Source of the DNA: Pseudeuparius sepicola
Lineage: Eukaryota > Arthropoda > Insecta > Coleoptera > Anthribidae
Direction: 5' to 3'
DNA length: 64,000 nt
Assembly: GCA_963920635.1 (NCBI GenBank)
Contig: OY987298.1
Location: forward strand, 35,371,787 to 35,435,786
The notes under the pieces were generated by a model. It had not been told where the DNA came from, searched no databases, and worked only from the letters and a program-made list of their open reading frames with translations. Numbering within the stretch: the first letter of the stretch is position 1; each line of letters opens with the position of its first letter. The translations under genes and the position numbers were made by a program. Shown one piece after another: positions 56,430-64,000 of the stretch.

Positions 56430-56554
56430 TATGTACCTCGGCACTGAAGTTCTTTTTATGACTCATGTGCGGTTTATTTGCCTCGGCCAGAGGCCTCGGC
56501 AACTAAATTCCACATGAGTCTTAAAAAAGTTGAACTTCAGTTCCTTGGTATATA
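56430..56554. repeat. 122-bp palindromic unit, copy 4
   Basis: As copy 3 but with an inserted c (catgtgcgg) and a diverged right end (cagttccttggtatata), so the outer pairing is slightly weaker. Confidence 0.88.
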
Positions 56555-56869
56555 ACTATAATAACTATTATTTGAGGTTTGTTTTTATTTATTATTAAAA
56601 AAATGAAAAAGTTAGGAATGTAATAACTATTGGGGTTTGAACACAGACTACCAGATTGGGAAGCAAAGAACTTGCCCTATAGACCAAAAAGTTTGCTGAA
56701 TATGTCGTTTACGCGACAATGAGAAAAATTAAACAGGAACATACTAGTATACGTTTTTACTATAGATTTAAATGAACGCTCGTTACTATCGTCCTTTTTC
56801 CAAAAATTCTGACCAAAAACCGCCCAAACGGTATGAACATAGGTAGGTGCCTATATCTTTGTGTTCAAC
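56555..56869. other. Non-coding spacer
   Basis: AT-rich spacer, nothing recognised. Confidence 0.4.
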
Positions 56870-57160
56870 ACAATGTAAATTATATACGACTGAGAGAACA
56901 CTGAGGCAATTTGCGAGCGAGGAACGGGAACGGGAAAATGACGGAAGTGTTCTGAAAAGTTGATACCGCCGCCGGGGACAAATTAGACGGCACCGCGGCG
57001 CCGCCCCGCGCGAGACGGCTGCTTGTTAACGGGAGGGTGGCTCAGAAGTCAGGTGTATTAAGGCGTCCGCGGGGGATGATGTCGAACGGGAGAGGGGAGA
57101 ATATTAACAGCGGGGGAACTGTTCACGCCGACGTTTTGTCGGAATTATTGAGTGGGTTGC
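56870..57160. other. GC-rich, CpG-dense island
   Basis: Sharp island with accgccgccggggacaaatt, ggcaccgcggcgccgccccg, cgcgagacggctgc and ggcgtccgcgggggatgatg. No domain is recognised in the frames across it. Comparable in kind to 5040-5370 and 61320-61560; no sequence similarity between them was seen. Confidence 0.5.
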
Positions 57161-57235
57161 TTAGATGGCAATATACCTATGGTTTGAACGAAACAAAACC
57201 CGATTCACGCCATCAAAGACGAACACTGTCATAGA

Positions 57236-57300
57236 CGTAACTAGGGGGGCTAGGGGGGGCTTAGCCCCCCCTACATTTCTATTAGCCCTCCCTAAAATGT
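57236..57300. repeat. hAT-like end remnant with G and C runs
   Basis: tagacgtaactaggggggct followed by aggggggggcttagccccccct resembles the ends of the hAT-type elements in this window, but the cagtgg start is degenerate and no partner or duplication is visible. Confidence 0.4.
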
Positions 57301-57458
57301 AAAGGATGTGCGAAGATATGCTTCTCGTAAACAGAATAGATCCAACATTCTGACAACGCAACGTTTTGACGAATCGCTTGCTCTTGCGGAATCTTGCGCC
57401 TTGTGCCCCCACAAAATCCGGCTGAAATTTAAACGCATTAACTTATTAGGTATACGGT

Positions 57459-57641
57459 ATACTTATTCCACAGTAGGTTGGTGCACATTCTGGCCAACTT
57501 CTGTTTGGAAATAGCGGCTTGACTTGAAATTTTAAATCTGATTGAATTTCGATCTGTGGGGTTTACGCCGTCTATTTGAGTCCGCTCCAGTGAATTCAAA
57601 CCTCTCTCAATCGGATCGAATGCGTCGAGATAAACGTAGTC
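57459..57641 (-). repeat. Second copy of the unassigned coding fragment at 28605-28787
   Basis: 183 bp nearly identical to 28605-28787 in the same orientation; open on the minus strand: DYVYLDAFDPIERGLNSLER, TQIDGVNPTDRNSIRFKISS, QAAISKQKLARMCTNLLWNK. Several differences from the other copy change amino acids (D/G, K/E, I/R). The flanks of the two copies are unrelated. Confidence 0.8.
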
Positions 57642-57782
57642 ATAGGTACTGAGCTAAGACTATGTATATTAAATTTTGACGGAGTTCTTTTATTTTCACT
57701 GAGAATTTTTGATTATAATATAATGTTATCGGAATTGTTTATTTTTTTGCAGCTTTGTTGGTTTTCCAAAATGTTTTAGATC

Positions 57783-57827
57783 CTGCTGAAGATGACCCCC
57801 TATAGGTGGGTCGAAACATATGTACAG
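57783..57827 (+). ncRNA. Hammerhead-ribozyme-like motif (candidate)
   Basis: ctgaaga at 57786-57792 fits the conserved CUGANGA box. It is followed by a stem gaccc (57794-57798) / gggtc (57808-57812) and directly by GAAA (57813-57816), then a tiny stem aca-ta-tgt and the triplet gta (57822-57824), which fits a NUH cleavage site. ctg before the box pairs with cag after the triplet (stem I). This order is that of type I hammerheads, which are known from Penelope-like elements. An extra T at 57793 between the box and stem II departs from the consensus, and stem III is only 3 bp. Activity is uncertain. Confidence 0.4.
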
Positions 57828-57841
57828 TTTTAATAAACTGT

Positions 57842-59829
57842 TTTTGTGGAGCTGAGACTGTGTTATTACCCTTCTCGTCTTATATCATTAGAAAGCCTAT
57901 ATCAAATTCTACATCCAACGGCACATAAGAAGTTATGTGATGTCATTTGAAAAACTCAAATAATCTATAATTTTAAAGGTTCCAAATTCAATCAATGACT
58001 ACTCGGAACTATGAAAGGTTTGGAAACTAAATAACTAGCTTTGATTAATAAGATATATGTTAAAGTCGAAAAATCGCAGTTGGCTAAATTCAAGGATAAC
58101 TGAATTGTTCCATTTTTTCGAAATGTCCATTTTTTAGAAAAATGTAATGGCGGGAAAACCGTACGATTTGGACACCCTGTATGATACATAAAGTCACGCT
58201 AGAATTGACCAAGCAATAAAAAATGGTAGCTTCCATTTAAAAAAATTTAACTTTGGTATTGGGCGCTTTTATGGAACACCCTGTGTATAGAAAATAATTT
58301 TAAAATGAGCAGCTCATTGATCTGCACAACTTTCATGATTTTTTCCTAATCCAAATATTTTCTGAGGTTTCGTCCGTGCACACACTATTGCCCCACCCTG
58401 TATAAATATGTGATTTGGCCATTCTCACAAAAAATTCCGCTGAACCATTCTTATGCGATTGAAACCAATTTTGAGGAAAAAACACTGAGAAATCATTTTT
58501 TTTTTTCAATAAAATTGTGTTTCAAGTATTCAAAATTAAAACAAAAATAAGAAAATCTGTATTTCTACAATGCAAAATAGAAATACCTACCATTTTTTGC
58601 CGCCATAATTCTAAAATTTTTGTAAAAAAACACCCCTTCCACGCTTTAGGCCTATAGTTTCCTTACTGGCCGTATTTGCAATAATGTTTGCTCTTGACCC
58701 ATCATGCAGCCATCACTAAAACGTTAATTGCCGAAACCATCAAAGCCCATTACCTAGACTTAAATTTGCATAGTAGTTGTCCTAGTGGAAACCTGTTGAT
58801 TTTAGGCTTTGGGAAGCATCCAGTTGACTAAGTTGAGCGCACATACAGCATCAGAGTTTATGGCATTTAATTACAACCACTATAATATGCAGTGATTGCT
58901 TATGGCACAAAGGAAATTAAGTCATAATTTTTTATTGGCCCAATCCGTTTGAAAACTTGTAAAACGTTGAATCCCTATCTTAGGGTTATATCTAATACGT
59001 TATAGGTACAAGAAAACAACGCATATATTATTTTCGGACAAAATCACCCCAGGTATTATAACAGGATAGAAAATGGGAGATGAACATGAATCAATTTGCA
59101 TAATGTTAGGACATTTCAGTGTAACAGGTGCGGCCGAAAAATGACAGATAAGCTCATCAAAATGGCCGAGATGGATTTTTTAACTATTAATTACAGAAAA
59201 TACACTTGTATGTATTCGTAAACATATACCTTAGTTAGTTAACACTTTCAAACTTCTACATTTCACCGGTGGATAAAATGTTTTTCAACATAATATGTCA
59301 TACAAAGACAATCTTTATACCTACTTCTTCATTTGATATGCCTATTATTTTATAGTGGGTATATAAACTGACGTATTTTAATTCACAAATCTTATCCCTA
59401 CTCCATTTTTATAAAAATTTTATTAATATAGTGACAGGCACTCATTGAATGCGCATTTTTTCAGCTACTTAAGGACTGCACCAAGTTTCATTTAAATTGC
59501 ATAACTTCTGTAGAAGTTAATGCGAAAAATATGTTTTTCAAACTATATATTTATCACCCTGTAACTGTCTTATAATGCATTTTCGGACCCATGTTTATAG
59601 GAAACTTTTTGTTCAAAATTATATTTTCTACCTGTCATAATTTAGAAACGCGCCTTTTAATTTGGCAGAAATTTTCTATAACTTGTAATAAAATTATTGT
59701 AGGTATAGAAATTAAATCGAGCGCTTGTATATACTTGTTCTTTTTTCTAATGAGTAATTAATTGCAAGTAACAAAATTACTGTGCAGAAATGTTGTATTA
59801 AGCGCCAGGTAGAGAATTTCTGCGTACTC
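57842..59829. other. Non-coding stretch, nothing recognised
   Basis: Contains caccctgtatgatac (58174), caccctgtgtatag (58276) and ccaccctgtataaatatg (58393), again the shared terminal motif, without matching partners. No gene is supported. Confidence 0.4.
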
Positions 59830-60062
59830 AGTCAAATTTTATTTCGGTGTTGTGAAAGTGACAGTGAAGGTTTTCCGGATCGTTCAAAAATGTTCAAACT
59901 TTGGGCATTGAAAATATTCGCGGGTTTTGTACGTTTCGTGAGTTTTACCGTTATCCGTCGTTACTGACCTGGACTTATGACCCGGTTGCATTTTTTTCTG
60001 CATTGATGCCAACTTAGGATATCGAAATTACCAATTGTCAGTCCCAGTAAGGACTTCTTAAA
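59830..60062. repeat. Inverted repeat arm (partner 62728-62985)
   Basis: The inner part atttttttctgcattgatgc, caacttaggatatcgaaatt and agtaaggacttctt is inverse to aagaagtccttact, aatttcgacatcctaagttg, gcatcaatgcagcaaaaaaa at 62728 onward. Outer parts (ttttccggatcg..., attcgcgggtttt-gta) are also shared but diverged. The arms enclose about 2.67 kb. Confidence 0.75.
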
Positions 60063-60676
60063 ATAATTTTACTATATAATATGTGCTCATGTACCGTGCA
60101 TATTTTATGGGGAATTTATTGGTACGGCGTGGGATTAACATCATCTTATAGGTGGTCTGGTATAATACCTTACTATTTAGGTTTTTGTTACAAATTATCT
60201 ATCCATAAGGTATTTATTCTTATAAATAACTAACTAAATACACGAAAATAATTTAACTACGTTCCCTTCTCAAGTTATATTATTTTCTGTCTATACGTAC
60301 TTTACCTGTTCACAATGCGTGAATATAATATATGCACACGGCCACAGAATAAGTTATTCTGTGACACGGCGTATGTTTGAAATGATGTAATCAGTTGCTA
60401 TGTGCATATATTTTATTCACACCTCTATTGCATACTATAATTATAAATATTTATTTAAAAGTAGTTAAAATTTTCAATAAAACTACTTCGGCGCAATGGG
60501 CCCGACGACCCGTTTAAGAAATTCCCTTCGGCAGTCAACATGTTAATTCTCAATCTCAACGACAACGGTCTACTGTGAGAAAACAAAAAGGGTACTGAAA
60601 GGTCCATTTTTGTGTCTAAAAAGAAGTTTTTCGGTACGAATCATTCCTGTTTCAAAGTTAAATGACAGATTGATTG

Positions 60677-60921
60677 ATTGACGTGACATGATCTTTGAGA
60701 AAAGAGAAAGATTTATTCTCCGAAAGCTCAGGAAACAAATTTGTTGAAGATATTTTTTGAGTTACAAGTTCAAAGTTTAGTTCATTTACTGTTAAGAATT
60801 GATTAATTTTCCAGGCAATTTGAAAAGGTTGTCTTTTAACCAGTTTCTTGGGGAAAAACCCAAATAAAATTTAAAATTCAATGGATCTGTTTACACCACA
60901 AATAAATTTTAGAAAATATAG
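60677..60921 (+). repeat. Penelope-like element 3' region, second copy
   Basis: Matches 45913-46151: agatttattctccgaaagct, aaacaaatttgttgaag, gttaagaattg, ttttccaggcaatttgaaaa, cacaaataaattttagaaaa. No nuclease or reverse transcriptase sequence precedes it, so only the 3' end is present. Confidence 0.75.
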
Positions 60922-61319
60922 AGAAAACAGTGCTTTCAGACCCACAACCCAAGTTTTGTTTACACTTTTTTTTCTTCACACTAGGCCTATGCCGTCGAGT
61001 TGAGACACCCTGTACACTCCTGAACGATATTTAAATTTGAATTGGCGCTTTTTATATTCCCTATTGCTATCACGAGGGGCGCCAGTCGGTTTTGCTTTTG
61101 ACCAAGGCTTGGCTTTTGACAGCGTTGAGGAGGGAGCAAATGCGCGTGCGCAGAAAATTCTTCTACTTCTTCAATCGGATAAACAACTAAAAAAAGTAGC
61201 AGTCCAGTTTTCTTTCATCCTTCACTAAGTTGTGTAGAACTCCCGTTATTACTGGAATCTGGATAGTGGGACTACAATAGTATTTTAATTGTATTACTTG
61301 GCAAGTCAAAGTGATTTAT
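60922..61319. other. Non-coding spacer
   Basis: Contains gagacaccctgtacactcc (61000), a shared terminal motif. The 63-codon frame 61037-61228 has no recognised domain. Confidence 0.4.
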
Positions 61320-61560
61320 GAGGAATGGTCGCAAGGGCGTTAAATCCGGAACTGCCCTGCACCGCCCGACGCACACGCTAACATCCATCATCCCCGCGCC
61401 CCCCGTCCCGGTTCATTTAGGAAGTTTTCGATTCGTACCTGCGGGGTAAGAGTCCCGGGGGAGGGTCAACGAGGAAGTTTGGCGGGAAGGGCAGTCCGGG
61501 TTATATGGCCCCCGGTTGTTACCTACTCCGCAACACTAAGTAAGTAATGAGGTCGACCCG
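61320..61560. other. GC-rich island
   Basis: ccctgcaccgcccgacgcac, catccccgcgccccccgtcc, agtcccgggggagggtcaac, tggcccccggttgttacc. No frame with a recognised domain; possibly regulatory or a diverged exon. Confidence 0.45.
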
Positions 61561-61795
61561 ACCGGACAAAGTAAGAGTTGATGCAAATGACAAATGACAC
61601 CATATTCTGCCGTAAACCAACCCAAATTGTGCCCAGTTTTACAAGAATACATTATTTGGTATGTTAAGTCACGGAAACGGAAACTGTGAAAGATACAACA
61701 TGGGTCAAATTAGACAAAAGTTGTGAAACTTTGCGGAAGTTGTAGGTTTTTGGTCATGACCAAGTCGATGCTGTTAGGGGTATAAGGTTCTATAC

Positions 61796-62665
61796 AAGGT
61801 GATTCAGTTTTATTCTAGAGCACTTCAACAGGTGGTAGAAAACCATAAAATAATGACTATTTTGTAGTATAACTTTTTATTCAAAGCTTCCTCGTTTTCG
61901 AGATACAGATCGCCAAAAATGTTAACGTTTAATCGTTTATTTTTCCAACCGTTAAAGATATTCCAACAAAATGTGGTACACAGCATTTATTGATCAAGTG
62001 TTATAAAAGATGATAGGACCAACTTCCCCAACTAGCCAGTGGCGGAGATATGGATATACACTACTTTTGTTTTATCAAGAAAAATACTAATGCGGCCCTT
62101 TGCACAATTTTCTTTTATGCACTTGGATAACTTGTCTTATTGCACATTTTATGTCTCGATTTGGCCAGTACTAACGAGAACGGACTAAAATATTTAGTAA
62201 TTCAAGAAAACAGTAATGTCATTCATAATACATTGTTTAATATCCTCTGGCCAAATAAAAATCTGAAGGTGTTAGTTCTTCAAATGAAATGAGTTTTCTT
62301 CTCGCATTTCAAAAAGGAGTTCTGTTTAAAAAATCAAAAAGTTACTGAAGTGCATAAAAAATATACTGTACAGAGCCGTATTAGTATTGTTCTTGGTGAA
62401 ACAAAATGTAGTGTATACCCATATCTCTGCCACTGGCTATTTGGAGAACGTCGTATTATCACATTTCATTACACTTGATCAATGCATGTCATGTACGAAA
62501 TTTCATTTGAATATCTCTAACGGGTGGGAAATAAAAAATTAAACGTCAAAAATTTTTAAAATTTAAAACACTCTATATGTTGAAAGTGAGGCAGCTGTGA
62601 ATAAAAAGTTGTACCACAAAATAGTCATATTTTATGGTTAACTATCACCTGTTGAACCTATGTAA
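61796..62665. mobile_element. Fold-back element, arms of about 0.33 kb
   Basis: Left caaggtgattcagttttatt... and right ...taactatcacctgttgaac are inverse, with internal pairs tagccagtggcggagatatg / catatctctgccactggcta and ttgatcaagtgt / acacttgatcaa. Its left end (ggtgattcagtttt, cttcaacaggtg) resembles the ends of the fold-back family at 10562-11741, so it is a distant relative. It lies within the larger inverted pair 59830-60062 / 62728-62985. Confidence 0.75.
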
Positions 62666-62727
62666 TTGGTATTTCTTCATATATAATAAAACTATTTTAA
62701 ATTTTCGTTAATAGAGTCATTTTTTTA

Positions 62728-62985
62728 AGAAGTCCTTACTAGAACCGTCAGTTGGTAATTTCGACATCCTAAGTTGGCATCAATGCAGCAAAAAAAATGC
62801 AACCGGGTTATAAGTTCAAGTCTGTAACGATTCCATTTGCATAATGCAAAAAGTAACAACGAGAACAAGATCAACACAGATAACTGTAAAACTCACGAAC
62901 TGTACAACACCCGCGAATATTTTTGCTGCCGAAAGTTTGTACCAGTTTAAATGATCCGGAAAACCTTTGACACACGGACACACGG
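62728..62985. repeat. Inverted repeat arm (partner 59830-60062)
   Basis: Inverse of 59830-60062; see there. The minus-strand frame 62871-63083 and the plus-strand frame 59782-59967 share short peptides (FGS/W-x-K/I-x-F-A/R-G) because of this symmetry and are not independent evidence for a gene. Confidence 0.75.
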
Positions 62986-63603
62986 AAGCCAAATTTGCCC
63001 GAGTCCGCGCATAGACGCTGCAACAAGCAGCTGATTATACCAAAATGACGTTTTAAATTATTATTAAAATGAGTTGTAGTCATAATAATTGTTATTTATA
63101 GAGCTATAATCGTTATTACGATAGGGTTTTTATTTTATTATGCTCTTTTTTGTATCACATGGGTAACTTTTACCATCATAAATCAATGAGTGACGTCATT
63201 AGCTGGTTAAAGGCCATAGATAACAGACAATTTCTAGGGATTTTGTGAAGAATTATTGTCATCCGACAATCCCAAGGCGTAGGTATACTTGATTTAGGTG
63301 TTATTTTTCTTTCGCAAGGGGTAATAGACTTTGTTGCTCTATCCAATGGTGTAAAAATCAAATATAGCGGCCATAAGAAAAACGAAGTTGGTTGTGGTAG
63401 CTCGAAATCATTATTTTAATATTTTTTTTCGTAAAATTCACTTCACCTAAACCACAGATAACCCTAAACTATGGAGGGATAGGTAAGGAGCACCATCTTA
63501 TAGGTATGGGTGTTCGGCTGAAAAACTGTTGTCTAAAAGCATTAAATAGGGATGGCGCTCGTGTTCTCCCCGGGTATGACCCGAACTTAGCGGTTGTAGT
63601 AGA
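62986..63603. other. Non-coding stretch, nothing recognised
   Basis: AT-rich spacer without supported features. Confidence 0.4.
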
Positions 63604-63869
63604 GATGGGTAATTCGTTCATTTTACTACGACCAAATCGATCGGTGACCGATTTCAAAAAATATCGATTCATTTCATTCGGTCTTATTCTTTATTCTATT
63701 CATTCGGTCTTAATTCGTTCGATCGTCGGCCGTTCGATGTGTGGACTGTGAATGTCGGTAATAACCGACATGCTTCATGATTGGATCGTTTCGATATGTT
63801 GAGATTCGGTCAATCAATACTTTATAAGTGATCGAATCACAGTGATTCACAATTGACACATCTCTAGCA
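63604..63869. mobile_element. Short hAT-like MITE
   Basis: Ends tagagatgggtaattcgttc (about 63601) and, in reverse complement, tagagatgtgtcaattgtga at 63868. The inner sequence is full of short attcgttc, gatcg and gaatca motifs on both strands, as in subterminal regions of hAT-derived MITEs. No matching 8-bp flank was seen, which lowers confidence. Confidence 0.5.
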
Positions 63870-64000
63870 GAGTGGAAAGTAGCAAAGTTCGGCGTGTAGA
63901 TTTGGTACCCGGGGGCAACAGCAGAGCCATCTTAATTTAATGGTTTTGAGGGACAATTTTATAACACAGAGATGGTCCTCCTTACCTCTACCCTCCATAA

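Noticed and set aside
1..64000. CRISPR array, prokaryotic operon, rRNA operon or endogenous viral genome
   Set aside because: No regularly spaced repeats, no closely packed gene strings, no long rRNA sequence and no viral capsid or polymerase domain was seen.

Overview
The window looks like a piece of an AT-rich, repeat-dense arthropod (most likely insect) nuclear genome. The evidence is hAT, Tc1/mariner-type, pogo-like and Penelope-like element remnants, tRNA-derived and 5S-rRNA-derived short repeats, many fold-back elements, an exon with canonical GT-AG splice signals, and a B-box/NHL (TRIM-NHL) protein gene. No bacterial operon, CRISPR array, rRNA operon or intact tRNA gene is visible. The species cannot be named from the sequence alone.

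Only two features look like host coding sequence. One is an intronless 420-codon B-box + NHL-repeat gene on the minus strand (47701-48963). The other is a single internal exon on the plus strand (37831-38062) of an unrecognised gene whose other exons are not identified here. Everything else with coding character is transposon-derived and mostly broken.

Layout. 1-760: end of a hAT element with a C-terminal transposase fragment running off the window. 2-5 kb: a dispersed repeat, then a SINE split by a 1.39-kb hAT-type insertion (8-bp target duplication), then a GC-rich island. 6.4-7.6 kb: two nested hAT-type elements, each with an 8-bp duplication. 8.3-8.9 kb: a repeat with a 5S-rRNA-like segment followed by a 122-bp palindromic unit. 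10.5-11.7 kb: fold-back element. 12.9-13.7 kb: SINE and a non-LTR retrotransposon 3' end. 18-20.4 kb: a recent 384-bp duplication and a terminal-inverted-repeat element. 24-28.3 kb: a hAT-type element and a dispersed repeat interrupted by a SINE and by a pogo-like element. 29.3-31.3 kb: hAT element with a decayed transposase C-terminus and a GC-rich cargo-like stretch. 31.7-34.2 kb: palindromic transposase N-terminus, a GTATCTAGATAC motif cluster, a 272-bp palindrome and a broken coding fragment. 36.2-37.7 kb: Tc1-like element with about 0.55-kb inverted arms around a helix-turn-helix region. 39.3-41.1 kb: a TA-flanked element with an internally deleted DDE transposase and an inserted SINE. 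44.5-46.6 kb: a hAT-like frame enclosing a Penelope-like GIY-YIG open reading frame between inverted arms. 47.7-49 kb: the NHL gene. 50.1-52.2 kb: a 2.1-kb near-perfect palindrome. 54-56.6 kb: two more 5S-like repeats and two more palindromic units. 57.5-63 kb: a repeated coding fragment, a hammerhead-like motif, a second Penelope 3' region, nested inverted repeats. 63.6-63.9 kb: a short hAT-like MITE.

The strongest overall pattern is layered insertion of transposons, datable relative to one another by target-site duplications, together with an unusually large amount of long inverted-repeat DNA that would make double-stranded RNA if transcribed. All similarity statements come from reading the sequence; no database search or folding program was run.
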